NCBI RefSeq assembly: GCF_035956715.1
Contig: NZ_CP108381.1
Coordinates: 1,984,001-2,048,000, forward strand
Source of the DNA: Nocardia sp. NBC_01329
GTDB lineage: Bacteria; Actinomycetota; Actinomycetes; Mycobacteriales; Mycobacteriaceae
Direction: 5' to 3'
DNA length: 64,000 nt
Positions within the stretch are counted from its first letter, which is position 1. Each line of letters opens with the position of its first letter. A model generated the notes under the pieces. The model was not told where the DNA came from. It did no database searches and was given only the letters and a program-made list of their open reading frames with translations. Shown in pieces: positions 1 through 8,669 of the stretch. The position numbers and the translations under genes are program-made.

Positions 1-1045
1 ACACGCTCATACTCAGCCCGTGTGCGGTGGTGATGCCATAGTCCGCGTTCTGTTTGAACCCGAGCACCGGGAAGACCGTGAATCCGGCATCGATGAGCAG
101 CGCGCGCCCCGGTTCCAGGAACAGGTCGATATCGTCGGCGCGCAACCGATCGGCCAGCGTACGCCCCTGGTATTCCACGTTCAGGACGGCTTCGAGCATG
201 GCCGCGCCGGTGGGCTGCTGGGCGTAGGGGTAGAACTTCTCGAACCGCTTGCCCGCGTGGAACCATCGGTCGTCGTGGTCGCGAGTGAAGGTGGCCCAGT
301 CCTCGTCCCGGACATACCGGCAGGCGAAACCGCCACCGATCGAGATCGCGGATACCGGCAGGCCCTGCTCCCGGATTCGTGCGCACAATTCGATCAGCTC
401 GTGCGCCGCTTCGGCCCGCGGCGCGACCTGGTAGCCGTCGAGATGGAACGAGAACCCGGTCAATTCGAGATGTTCGCGCAGTTCGGCGCAGCGGTCGATG
501 GCGTGTTTCAGATCGGTATCCGTCGATCCGAAGCGGCTGTGCGGCGCGTTCGGCGGCAGTCGGCGCAACAGGATTCGTAACCGGCCCGCCGACCGGGCGA
601 TCTCGGCTGCCCGTTCCAGTTCGTCGAGTGCGTCGATGGCGACGAGGCAATCGTGGCGGGCCGCCAAGCGCAGTAGCGCGTCGGTTTTCGCCGCACCCGT
701 CACACCGATATCGCGGCCGCGGACACCGTGGGCGAGTGCGTGCACGAGCTCCTGCTCGGAGGCGACGTCCACCCCGGCGTCGAGGTCGGCCGCTACCGTC
801 AGCCAGCAGCCGGCTTTGTTCGCCTTCTTCCCGTAGTAGACCCGGCCGCGCACCCCGGACCGCGCCAGTACGTCCTGGAACGCGGTCAGATTGGTGGCGA
901 ACTGCGGGGGATTGACCACATGGAAGGGTCCGCCGACCGCGTGGTGGATCTCGAAGAGCGACTGCGGGTCGGCGCGCAGTGCGCGTTGCCAGCCGGGTTC
1001 GAGCGCGGGCAGGGTGGGGAGTCGGCCGGGTGCGGTCAGGTCCAC
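1..1045 (-). CDS. Y4yA-type PLP-dependent decarboxylase-like protein (partial, runs off left edge)
   Basis: Translating the minus strand from a GTG at 1045 gives an unbroken frame to the window edge (about 348 codons), so the C-terminus is missing. It shows the fold-III PLP pattern of ornithine/diaminopimelate decarboxylases and alanine racemases: YYGKKANKAG carries the Schiff-base lysine near residue 65, followed by HLDGYQV, ISIGGGF and FLEPGRAL (phosphate-binding region). This layout matches the Y4yA subfamily. The GTG overlaps the stop of the upstream SbnB-like gene by 10 nt (1036-1045), so the two are probably translated together. The substrate cannot be read from sequence; decarboxylation or racemisation of a diamino acid made with the neighbour is inferred. 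The frame has no internal ATG near its start, so a search for ATG starts alone misses it. Confidence 0.8.
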   Translation of the reverse strand, partial: MDLTAPGRLPTLPALEPGWQRALRADPQSLFEIHHAVGGPFHVVNPPQFATNLTAFQDVLARSGVRGRVYYGKKANKAGCWLTVAADLDAGVDVASEQELVHALAHGVRGRDIGVTGAAKTDALLRLAARHDCLVAIDALDELERAAEIARSAGRLRILLRRLPPNAPHSRFGSTDTDLKHAIDRCAELREHLELTGFSFHLDGYQVAPRAEAAHELIELCARIREQGLPVSAISIGGGFACRYVRDEDWATFTRDHDDRWFHAGKRFEKFYPYAQQPTGAAMLEAVLNVEYQGRTLADRLRADDIDLFLEPGRALLIDAGFTVFPVLGFKQNADYGITTAHGLSMSV

Positions 1046-2013
1046 AGCCGCACCTGCTGTCCGCGACCGGCCGCCACGGCGCGGGTCGCCAGGGCGTGGG
1101 CCACCGGAATATCGGTGATGACCATCCCGCTGGAGAAGGCGAATACGCGGTCGGCCGGATTCCGGCGGCCCGGGGCGCGGCCCGCCAGGATATCGGGGAG
1201 TTCGGCATCGATGACGAGTTCGCCGTCGTGGCCGGCCAGGCGTGTTCCGGTGACGCCGAGTTGTCCGGTGCTGGTGGCGATCGTGTAGTCAGCGGCCCGC
1301 AGCGCGCCGCTCTCGACCCCTTTGCTCGCCACCGAGATGAGCAATCCACCCGGGCGCAGCCATTCGGTGCGCACCTTCGGATGCGCCGCGCGCCCCGAGG
1401 CCACGACGACGATATCGGATTCGGCGACCGCCGCGGGGACATCGTCGACGAGTTCGAGCTCCCGGTCGGGGAACCATCGTCGCAGTGCTGCCCGGCTCTC
1501 GGCGATTCCGTCGGGATGGGTGCCGTAGAGCCGTAGCCGTTGCAGGCCCGGCAATGCGGTCAGCAGGTAGGGGAGTGTATTGCGGCCCTGGATACCGGTA
1601 CCGATCATCAGGGCGGTCGAGGCTCCCTCGGGCGCGGCGTATTTCGCGGTGATCGCGGTGGTGGCCGGAGTCCGCGCGGCACCGACCCGCTGGCAATCCA
1701 TGAGCGCGAACGGTGATCCGGTGGTGTCGTCGTAGAGGCTGATGGTGGTGTAGTACTTCTCCGCGCTGGTACTGCCCTGGCGGTAGGAGGTCTTGAAACC
1801 GAGGTGCTCGAGCGATCCGTCGTAACCGAGCATCGAATACGAGACTGCGTCGCGTTCGGTATCCGGCAGCGGCAGCATGAGTTTCACCGGACAGCGGGAT
1901 TCGCCGCGGGCGAAGGCCAGATACCCGTCTTCGACGAGTTCGATGACCTCCTCCGGGGTGATCTCGATATCGGCCAGATCGGTGCGGGTGAGGATGTGCA
2001 GGGCGTGGCTCAT
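1036..2013 (-). CDS. SbnB-like ornithine cyclodeaminase / mu-crystallin family enzyme
   Basis: 325 residues, the usual size for this family. The Rossmann motif GTGIQGRNTLPYLL lies mid-protein, and the N-terminal part has the KLMLP and KTSYRQGS substrate-side segments. This is closer to the SbnB type, which oxidatively cleaves an amino-acid conjugate to release 2,3-diaminopropionate in siderophore pathways, than to true ornithine cyclodeaminase. I chose ATG 2013 because GGAG lies about 8 nt upstream; an in-frame start at 2124 would add 37 low-complexity residues. It overlaps the PLP decarboxylase downstream. A long palindrome about 335 nt upstream may control it. An SbnB/decarboxylase pair suggests a diamino-acid building block, perhaps for a metallophore; no SbnA-type partner is visible in the window. 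Confidence 0.8.
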   Translation of the reverse strand: MSHALHILTRTDLADIEITPEEVIELVEDGYLAFARGESRCPVKLMLPLPDTERDAVSYSMLGYDGSLEHLGFKTSYRQGSTSAEKYYTTISLYDDTTGSPFALMDCQRVGAARTPATTAITAKYAAPEGASTALMIGTGIQGRNTLPYLLTALPGLQRLRLYGTHPDGIAESRAALRRWFPDRELELVDDVPAAVAESDIVVVASGRAAHPKVRTEWLRPGGLLISVASKGVESGALRAADYTIATSTGQLGVTGTRLAGHDGELVIDAELPDILAGRAPGRRNPADRVFAFSSGMVITDIPVAHALATRAVAAGRGQQVRLWT

Positions 2014-2346
2014 AGAACTCCGATGTCGTGCGGCTCGACCGGCTGGGAGCCGGCGCCGGCGGCGGGCGGTGGTTCGAATGGAGCCCGGTCCGTGCTCAGG
2101 TGCTGAGTCGGTTGCCGGGACCACGGAAGCGTGTCCGAAGCGGTGACGCCGGTCCGGTTTCCGGCGGTCCCCGCTGTGTGGGTCGCCCCGGTGCTCTGTT
2201 CGCGTGACCGCCGTTACGGGCCGTTGCGGCCGACTGTGCGTCGGTATGTTTCCCGAGCCGTGGACCCGGGCGGGGCCCGCCCGGGAGCGCGAGAGATGTT
2301 GCGACCAGCTGGGTTCGGGGCCGCGGAATCACCATGTCAGCATCCT
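2014..2346. other. Leader region between SbnB-like gene and palindrome
   Basis: This stretch of about 330 nt separates the SbnB-like start from the palindromic operator. A 79-codon frame on the minus strand (2335 to 2096) has an AGGA upstream, but its translation is proline/glycine/arginine-rich with no family features. I read the stretch as an untranslated leader or a degenerate ORF. No terminator or riboswitch fold was recognised by eye. Confidence 0.3.
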
Positions 2347-2375
2347 ACGATAACGGTAATGATTCCCGTTATCGT
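2347..2375. promoter_or_regulatory. Fur-superfamily (Zur-like) operator palindrome
   Basis: A 29-bp near-perfect palindrome. The left arm ACGATAACGG (2347-2356) and right arm CCGTTATCGT (2366-2375) are exact inverted repeats. The centre AATGATT (2358-2364) is itself palindromic, so only one base pair (2357/2365) mismatches. The GATAA...AATGATT...TTATC layout resembles Fur/Zur-family metalloregulator boxes. It lies upstream of the SbnB/Y4yA pair, as expected for a metal-starvation operon. The assignment to Zur rather than another Fur-type regulator is inference. Confidence 0.5.
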
Positions 2376-2763
2376 TTGCTGCTGTGATGGGAGCCACGTC
2401 TCGTGAACGGAGGGTGGGCGAGTGATCGGACCGGGGCAGGTGCGGCGGTCTCGGTGCGACGTGACCGATCGTCAACGAGTCGGCCCAGAACTCCTGAAGC
2501 TGTCACAAGCCGCAAAGTAGGGGTGCCGTCAAGGATCGTGTCACCAGGTACATGAAGACCGATGCGGTGTCACCGGTGGACATCGGGGCCCTGGACGAAG
2601 CGGCAATGCCCCGGCAGACCGTGATCTCAGCGTCCGTAAGCCGAACCTCCAACGGACACACAGGAGGACCTTTGTCTGGATGTGCCGACCAGGCGAGATG
2701 CCGTCTCTTTCAGGGTGTCCGCTGACCTGTCCGCTGAGGGGAGGTCTACCGTACGCTTCCCGT
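2376..2763. other. Gap before resolvase; one tiny ORF and a direct repeat
   Basis: No recognisable gene. A 32-codon frame starts at GTG 2422 with GGAGGG 7 nt upstream and stops at 2520; its product (ends LLKLSQAAK) is not recognised. At 2716-2725 and 2728-2737 the 10-mer TGTCCGCTGA occurs twice just ahead of the resolvase, which would fit a recombinase-binding (res-like) site. The left boundary of the Tn3-derived segment probably lies here, but no clear 38-bp Tn3 inverted repeat was found. Confidence 0.3.
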
Positions 2764-3368
2764 GTGACCGCAACCCTCATCGGCTATGCTCGCTGCTCCA
2801 CCGACGAGCAGGACCTTACTGCCCAGCGACATAGGCTGTGTGGCCTCGGCGTCGCCGAAGACCGGATCTACCTCGACCACGGCCTCACCGGCACTCGCCG
2901 CGCCCGGCCAGGTCTCGACCAAGCTCTCGCGGCCGTCCGGGCCGGCGACACCCTGGCCGTGCCCAAACTCGACCGGCTCGCCCATTCGGTGCCCGATGCC
3001 CGCGAGATCGGTGACTCCCTGGTCGCACGCGGGGTGAAGTTGTCGTTGGGGGCGCCATCTACGATCCGGCCGACCCGATGGGGGAGATGTTCTTCAACAT
3101 CCTGGCCACCTTCGCCGAGTTCGAAGTCGATCTGCTGCGGATGAGAACACGCGAAGGTATGGCCGTCGCAAAAGCCAAGGGCAAGCTGAAAGGCAAGCAG
3201 CCCAAGCTATCGGTCCGCCAGCAGTCCCAGTTGCTGCAGCAGCACCGGTCCGGCGAGCACACCATCGCCGACCTCGCCGAACTGTTCTCCGTCAGCCGAG
3301 CGACGGTCTATCGGGTCCCGGACCGCCAGAAGACCACGGTGTCCTCATCGACCCGGACAGGGCAGTGA
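2764..3368 (+). pseudogene. Tn3-type serine recombinase (resolvase), frameshifted
   Basis: The first part (GTG 2764 onwards) has the resolvase N-terminus IGYARCSTDEQ with the nucleophilic serine region and LDRLAHS. The second part (from about 3050) continues in the +1 frame with GAIYDPADPMGEMFFN, EFEVDLLRMRTREGM and a C-terminal helix-turn-helix (TIADLAELFSVSRATVYR). The two halves join at a run of five Gs near 3046-3050, where one missing base breaks the frame. Joined, the length of about 200 residues is normal. It is probably inactive unless the shift is a sequencing error or programmed. It ends one base before the S1-domain gene, suggesting one transcript, and belongs with the tnpA fragment at 5.0 kb. 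Confidence 0.8.
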
Positions 3369-3369
3369 C

Positions 3370-4866
3370 GTGCTGGCCTACACCTACCGGGTCACCAAGT
3401 ACGACCCCGCCGACCGCGACGAGCACGGCTGCTATGTCGGCGACGAGGAAACGGACAGCGACCACGGGCCGGTCGAAGCCGCCTACCTGCAGGCGGTGGC
3501 CGCCTTCGCCGAAGACACCGGCGTCGACCAGCTGACCATACGAGAACCGCTGCTCCCCGGTTTCGCCCACTTCGGCCTGGAGCCGTTCGTCGAAGGCCAT
3601 GGTCTGACCGGGCTCTTCCCGCCCGACCTCACCGGTTTCCACGACGGCGCGCAGGTGCCGGTGGCCGTCGGTTTGGAGCTGGTTCGAGCAATGCTTCGCG
3701 GCGACGGCGCCTCGTGCCGCCTGGAGGTAGAGGACGTGTTCGACGTGGACGTCGGGTGGGACCTGTACGTCTACGTCGGCACCAACCAGCCCTGTGACAG
3801 GGCGTTGTCCCGTACCCGCGCACTGGGACTGTTTCCCGAACGGCTCGAGGCATCCCCCTACGATCCGTTTTTCGGCGAGGAGCCCGGCGAACAGCGACCC
3901 GCCGACGACATTTTCTGGGCTCGGCTGCGTTGGTGCATCGCCACCCACCAAGCTGTCATCCTGGAAGAGCAATACATCTACAACGTGTCTCGCTGGCACC
4001 GCCTCACCAGCGACACTGTCGACGCGGTACGCGCCGGACTCACCCCTCGTGCTCAACTCACCGTCTGGCCGGACCTGTCCACCGATATCGTCGAGATCCT
4101 TGCTGCTCTCCCGGACGAAGACGACTCGATCGAACTCGTCTGGGAGGACGAACACGGACAGATCACCAGCATCACTGCCGACGAGACCCAGCTCACCGAA
4201 CTGGCAGCGCAGGTCACCGGCGCACGGGCCGCAACCGTGCTGTCCCTAAATGTCGAGGAACGCCACCCCCTGTTCACCGCCGTCCTGCCCGACAGCGACG
4301 GCGTCCTGCGGGCCCGGTGGAGGACCGATCCGGCCCCGAGCGACCACGACTGGGCGTTGTTGAAGACCCTGCACCGAGGCCAGATCTGCACCGGCACCGT
4401 CAGCGAGATCGCCAACTTCGGGGTGTTCGTCGACATCGGCGGCTTCACCGCGATGATCAACATTCCGGAACTGTCCTGGCGACCCGTCGACCACCCCTCC
4501 GCGATCCTCACCGTCGGCCAGGAGATCACCGCACAGGTCCTCGACGTCGACATGGTGCGCGAACGTGTGGCTCTGTCGCTCAAGGCACTTCACGAAGATT
4601 CGATGCCGCAGATCGTGGCGCAGGTCGGCCAGATCGTCCGCGGCCGCGTCACCAAGCTCGTGTCGTTCGGCGCGTTCGTCCGTATCGAGGACCGCCCAGA
4701 CGGCTTCGAAGGGCTGGTGCACAACTCCGAACTGGCCGCAGGACACGTGGACAAGCCCGAAGACGTCGTCGAGGTCGGCGACGATCTCCACGTGAAGGTC
4801 ATCGACGTCGACCTGAAACGCCGCCGAATCACCCTGTCACGCAAACAGGCCTTTGCAGCCAGCTGA
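3370..4866 (+). CDS. Protein with unknown N-terminal domain and two S1 RNA-binding domains
   Basis: 498 residues from GTG 3370, one base after the resolvase stop. The last third holds two S1 (OB-fold) repeats: about residues 335-405 (GTVSEIANFGVFVDIGG...) and 420-495 (GRVTKLVSFGAFVRIED...), both ending in the usual D-(V/L)-x-R-x-R-(I/V)-x-LS motif. The N-terminal 330 residues are acidic and I do not recognise them; they contain no obvious nuclease or NTPase motif. S1 repeats bind RNA, so a role on mRNA, ribosome or another RNA is likely. It lies between a broken resolvase and a Tn3 transposase fragment, so it may be transposon cargo. The reading frame is intact although both flanking mobile genes are damaged. 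Confidence 0.75.
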   Translation: MLAYTYRVTKYDPADRDEHGCYVGDEETDSDHGPVEAAYLQAVAAFAEDTGVDQLTIREPLLPGFAHFGLEPFVEGHGLTGLFPPDLTGFHDGAQVPVAVGLELVRAMLRGDGASCRLEVEDVFDVDVGWDLYVYVGTNQPCDRALSRTRALGLFPERLEASPYDPFFGEEPGEQRPADDIFWARLRWCIATHQAVILEEQYIYNVSRWHRLTSDTVDAVRAGLTPRAQLTVWPDLSTDIVEILAALPDEDDSIELVWEDEHGQITSITADETQLTELAAQVTGARAATVLSLNVEERHPLFTAVLPDSDGVLRARWRTDPAPSDHDWALLKTLHRGQICTGTVSEIANFGVFVDIGGFTAMINIPELSWRPVDHPSAILTVGQEITAQVLDVDMVRERVALSLKALHEDSMPQIVAQVGQIVRGRVTKLVSFGAFVRIEDRPDGFEGLVHNSELAAGHVDKPEDVVEVGDDLHVKVIDVDLKRRRITLSRKQAFAAS

Positions 4867-5049
4867 CGAGAAAGCAACCTCGACTTCTACTGCCAGGCCA
4901 CCAACACGGCGGAAGAGCCTCTACCCGCGAATACACGAACGCAGGCCAAGCGCCGGGCTCGGATGCGATCCGGCATCGAAACGATCCCCGTCGAGCAGTA
5001 CAGGCAGACCGGCCGCGTCCAGGACTACCCGCAACGCTGAAACCCGCTG

Positions 5050-5452
5050 CTATGCGGCCTGCCCGGCTAGGTCGAGGCGACGGTTCATGTCCAGCAGGAA
5101 TCGCCCGTAGGGGTTGATGTTGGACCAGAACAGCGCCGAGAGGGCGCGGCGCTCGTTGTCTCCCATGGGGTTACGGAACTGCGGGTCTTGCAGCACCCGT
5201 TGCAGCAGCAGGGTGTTGATGTGGACCGGCGATGATTGCAGCAGGTGCAGTGCGAGCATGGAGACTTCGGTGTGCTCGCGGTCCGGGCCGGTGAATGCGC
5301 CGTCTTTGCCGTAGTAGATGACGCTGTTGCCGGAGTTCCAATTCTCCACCACCTGCAACCCGCTGTGGATCTCGTGACACAGCTCCTCGGAGCTGAGGTA
5401 TTCGCAGGCGAAGATGGTGCGCACCGCGCGGCCGAGGTTCCTATCAGTGTCG
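5050..5452 (-). pseudogene. tnpA: Tn3-family transposase, C-terminal fragment
   Basis: The minus strand reads [19 protein letters not shown] followed by [17 protein letters not shown] and ends [18 protein letters not shown]. These are hallmarks of the extreme C-terminus of Tn3-family transposases (normally about 1000 residues). The matching frame opens at about 5452 right after an in-frame TGA, so everything upstream, including most of the catalytic DDE core, is gone. It is the convergent partner of the frameshifted resolvase at 2764 and shows that 2.7-5.5 kb is a decayed Tn3-type insertion. Confidence 0.8.
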
Positions 5453-5526
5453 ATACATAGATATGCGCATCAGACAACTATTTGCTCGATCCGGTGTGAA
5501 CAGCGCACGAAGTAGGGTCGAATGAT

Positions 5527-6762
5527 CTACAGAGGGGAGAGGGGGGCCTTCGCGAGCACTCGTGCCACCGTCTCGGCCATGCGGGCTCGGAACATCTCGG
5601 GACCGAATGATTCCGCGTGCGCGCGGATTCGGAGAGGATCGAGATCGGTGGTGGAGGGGTCACGGAGGGCGGCCGCGAAACCGTCGACCACCGACTCATC
5701 GGTATCGGCCGCGATATGGGCGCCGCTGAGACCGGGCACCACGGTGTCCAAGGAGCCGCCCGCACCTACAGCCAGGACGGGCGTTCCGCAGGCCATCGCC
5801 TCCACCGGCACGATCCCGAAATCCTCTACCCCGGGCATGAGCAGGGCGCGGCAGCGGCGGTACATATCGACCAGCACCTCGTCGGGCGCGGCGCCCAGGA
5901 ACGTGGTCTCCGGACCCGCGAGAGCTTCGAGCCGGCGCCGGTACCGGCCGTCGCCGACCACCACCAGGCGCAGCCCGGCTCGCTGTGCGGCGCGGATGGC
6001 CAGATCGGGGCGCTTGTAGGGGACCAGGCGGCCGGCGAACAGGAGGAAATCCTCGCGCGGCACCGTCGGGTCCGTGGCGAAGCGATCCAGGCGCACCGGA
6101 GGATTGACGACCGTGGCGGGCAGCCCCCACCAGTCCCGGACCCGGTCGGCCACCGCGCGCGAATTCGCGACCACCGCCGTGAGGCGCGGTGCCGCCGCGG
6201 TCTCGGTGCGGCGAGCCAGACCGCCGAGGGCGGTCAGGGCCGCACGTCCGGCGATGCTGTTCGCCTCCTGGGCGCGGAAAGCGGGATCCCAGGCCCAGCG
6301 GGCGGGACTGTGCACATACGCGATCACCGGTGCGTCGGTGGCGAAGACAGCCTGGGTCGCGAAGGCGTGATGGCTGACCACCACCGCGTCGAAACCGCCG
6401 CGCAGCGGCAGGCGGCGCAGAGCGCGGGGGACCAGCGGCAGCAGCGGTGCGTGCGAACGCCGGCCGGTCGCCGCGTAGGCGCGGGAGAGCCAGGTGCCGG
6501 AGACGGTGTCCCAGGGTGGATGAGCGATCGCCGGTGCGGCAGCCGGATCGACGATCGGTGCGAACACCCGCGCTTGCGGCCAGGTGCGGGCGAGTTCTCC
6601 CACAACCGCTTCCGATCCGCCGTATTCGGTGAACCGTTCGTGCACGATTGCCACACGCGGTCGCACCGCTTCGTTCGACGCGCTGCGTGGATCGGCCGGT
6701 GTGCCGGTCTCCCACGGTGCATCGTCGGTCCGGTATTCGGGATCACCGGGGTGCGTGCTCAC
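5527..6762 (-). CDS. GT4 family glycosyltransferase
   Basis: 411 residues from GTG 6762, preceded by GAGGAGG 8 nt upstream. It has the two-domain GT-B layout: N-terminal VAIVHERFTEYGGSE (acceptor side), middle LLFAGRLVPYKRPDLAI, and the donor-site motif GVEDFGIVPVEAMACGTPV that carries the EX7E glutamates of family GT4. It would transfer a sugar from an NDP donor to the growing lipid-linked repeat unit on the cytoplasmic face. Its start overlaps the aminotransferase stop (GTGA, 6759-6762). It is the last gene of the minus-strand polysaccharide operon. Confidence 0.85.
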   Translation of the reverse strand: MSTHPGDPEYRTDDAPWETGTPADPRSASNEAVRPRVAIVHERFTEYGGSEAVVGELARTWPQARVFAPIVDPAAAPAIAHPPWDTVSGTWLSRAYAATGRRSHAPLLPLVPRALRRLPLRGGFDAVVVSHHAFATQAVFATDAPVIAYVHSPARWAWDPAFRAQEANSIAGRAALTALGGLARRTETAAAPRLTAVVANSRAVADRVRDWWGLPATVVNPPVRLDRFATDPTVPREDFLLFAGRLVPYKRPDLAIRAAQRAGLRLVVVGDGRYRRRLEALAGPETTFLGAAPDEVLVDMYRRCRALLMPGVEDFGIVPVEAMACGTPVLAVGAGGSLDTVVPGLSGAHIAADTDESVVDGFAAALRDPSTTDLDPLRIRAHAESFGPEMFRARMAETVARVLAKAPLSPL

Positions 6763-8090
6763 GGTAGAACCTCCTCGAGGCGGCGGGGGGCCGCGTGGGT
6801 GCGCAGGGCGGGAGCGACGGGTCGCCCGTCGAGCAGGCCCGCGACGGTGCCCTGCTCGAGGGCCCGCCGGTAGACCGCCGCGGCACCACGGCAGGCCTCG
6901 ACGGTGTGGTCGATATCGCGGTCGGTATGGGCTGCCGAGGTGACGAACGATTGTCCGAGAACCCCGCGGCGCAATAGTTCTTGGAGGAACAAGGTGCGGA
7001 ACTCCTGGGACGGTCGGCCGTGCTGGTCCAGTGTCAGGAACAGCAAGCACGAGGGACGGCCGGCGATGCGGAGGTGGCCTGCGATACCGAGCTCGGCGGT
7101 GATCTCCTCGATCCCGGCCCGCAACCGGCGACCGGCGTGTTCCATCCACGCCACCGGATCGGTAGTCGCGTAGGCGTGCACCACGGCCCGGAAGGCGGCC
7201 AGCGCGCCGGTTTCCGGGCCGTGGGTGGTGGACAGCAGGAACACCCGGGCATCGTCGGTCCGCAACCCACCCAGTTCGAGGTATTCGCGGCGCCCGGCCA
7301 GCGCGGCGATAGGGAAACCGTTGCCCATCGCCTTACCCCAGCACGAGAGATCGGGCACCACGCCGTACACCTGCTGTGCGCCCCCGGCCGCCCATCGGAA
7401 TCCGGTGATCATCTCGTCGAAGACCAGCAGGGTCCCGTGGCGGTCACACAGTTCGCGCACTCCGATCAGATAGCCGGGCGGCGGTTCGTGCAGCGCGGTC
7501 GCCGCCTCCATGACCACGCAGGCGATCTCCCGGCCTGCCAGCAGTTGTTCCAGAGCCGGAAGGTCGCCGTAGGGGAAGGACACGGTCGGCTGCTGGGGGA
7601 TACCGGCAGACATCGCGGTCGTCCCGATGAACCAGTCGTCGACGGAGAAGAAGGGCTGCGCGCAGACGGCCACGGTGATCCGGCCGGTCACCGCGCGGGC
7701 CAGGCGCACGGCGGCGGTGGTGGCGTCGGAGCCGTTCTTCGCGAATTTCACCATCTCCGCGCCCGGCACCAGGTCCAGGAAGTCCTCGGCGGCGGCGAGT
7801 TCGGTCACGGTGGGCCTGGAGAAGCTCACCCCGTCGGCGATGGTCGCGGCGACCGCGTCGACGACCGGTCGGTAGCCGTGCCCGAGAGTGACCGATCGCA
7901 GACCCATGCCGTATTCGACGAATTCGTTACCGTCGCAATCGGTCACGCGACAGCCGTGGCCGCGCACCAGGACCGGGGCCATATGCTCGGGGTACTGGTC
8001 GGATCCACGGGCGTAGGTGTGCGCGCCGCCGGGCACCAGTTCGTGCAACCGCGCCTGGGCGCGGTCGCTGCGGCCGAAATCGGTGATCAC
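6759..8090 (-). CDS. Class III aminotransferase, glutamate-1-semialdehyde-aminomutase-like
   Basis: 443 residues from GTG 8090, with AAGGAG about 10 nt upstream. It has the class III PLP fold: VPGGAHTYARGS at the N-terminus, KNGSDATTAAVRLAR (cofactor phosphate), LLVFDEMITGFR (Asp to pyridine N) and CWGKAMGNGFP with the Schiff-base lysine. The family includes GSA aminomutase, but the setting inside a polysaccharide locus points to transamination of a keto-sugar or a small decorating group. Heme biosynthesis is unlikely because no other heme gene is nearby. Substrate unknown. Confidence 0.8.
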   Translation of the reverse strand: MITDFGRSDRAQARLHELVPGGAHTYARGSDQYPEHMAPVLVRGHGCRVTDCDGNEFVEYGMGLRSVTLGHGYRPVVDAVAATIADGVSFSRPTVTELAAAEDFLDLVPGAEMVKFAKNGSDATTAAVRLARAVTGRITVAVCAQPFFSVDDWFIGTTAMSAGIPQQPTVSFPYGDLPALEQLLAGREIACVVMEAATALHEPPPGYLIGVRELCDRHGTLLVFDEMITGFRWAAGGAQQVYGVVPDLSCWGKAMGNGFPIAALAGRREYLELGGLRTDDARVFLLSTTHGPETGALAAFRAVVHAYATTDPVAWMEHAGRRLRAGIEEITAELGIAGHLRIAGRPSCLLFLTLDQHGRPSQEFRTLFLQELLRRGVLGQSFVTSAAHTDRDIDHTVEACRGAAAVYRRALEQGTVAGLLDGRPVAPALRTHAAPRRLEEVLP

Positions 8091-8107
8091 ACTCGCTCCT
8101 TCGTGGC

Positions 8108-8668
8108 TCAGCAGCCGGACTCGGTGAAGGCCTTCAGATATCCAGCGGACTGCCGCACATACATCCATGCCTGGAACCCCGGATCTGTTCGGCTCGGACT
8201 GGCCACCATGGTGATTTCGCCATCGAAGCAACGGTCGACGATGTAGCGGGCTCGGGAGACATGCGGGGTGAAGGTGACGACGATGATGTGCCGCCAGCCC
8301 TTGGCGGCGGCCAACCGGCGTATCTCCTGGGCCTCACCGCGGGTGGTCCACGGGCGGGGTTCGAAACACGTCACCCGGAACGGGTACGGGGTGTGGCAGT
8401 AGCGGTCCATCCGCGGGTCGTCCAGACCGGTCGACGCGGAGATCAACAGCTCCGGCGCCCAGTGCCGCCGGGTCAGTTCGAGCCCGATATCGAACCGCTC
8501 GTACGGGGTTCCGCCGAGCACCACGACGGCGTCCGCCGGCCGCAACGGGTCCAGTTGTGGCCGGACGAACACCGGCCACCCGGCCATGGCCGCGAGAACG
8601 ATCAGGACGAGCGCGGCGGCCGCCACACGCCACGGCCGCCGGCGCGCGCCGGGAGGATTCGCGGTCAT
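8108..8668 (-). CDS. YdcF family (DUF218) membrane-anchored protein
   Basis: 186 residues from ATG 8668. One N-terminal membrane helix (about residues 14-35, AAAALVLIVLAAMAGWPVF) is followed by the DUF218 core: ADAVVVLGGTPYERFDIGLEL, then the TRGEAQEIRRLAAAKGW segment and VVTFTPHVSRARYI. DUF218 proteins such as SanA, ElyC and YdcF are linked to envelope and polysaccharide integrity. Its position among the polysaccharide genes, 1 nt after the beta-helix gene, fits that. Enzymatic activity is not known. Confidence 0.75.
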   Translation of the reverse strand: MTANPPGARRRPWRVAAAALVLIVLAAMAGWPVFVRPQLDPLRPADAVVVLGGTPYERFDIGLELTRRHWAPELLISASTGLDDPRMDRYCHTPYPFRVTCFEPRPWTTRGEAQEIRRLAAAKGWRHIIVVTFTPHVSRARYIVDRCFDGEITMVASPSRTDPGFQAWMYVRQSAGYLKAFTESGC

Positions 8669-8669
8669 C

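Noticed and set aside
2096..2335. 79-codon minus-strand ORF ahead of the SbnB-like gene
   Set aside because: Pro/Gly/Arg-rich, typical of random frames in high-GC DNA, with no recognisable motif.
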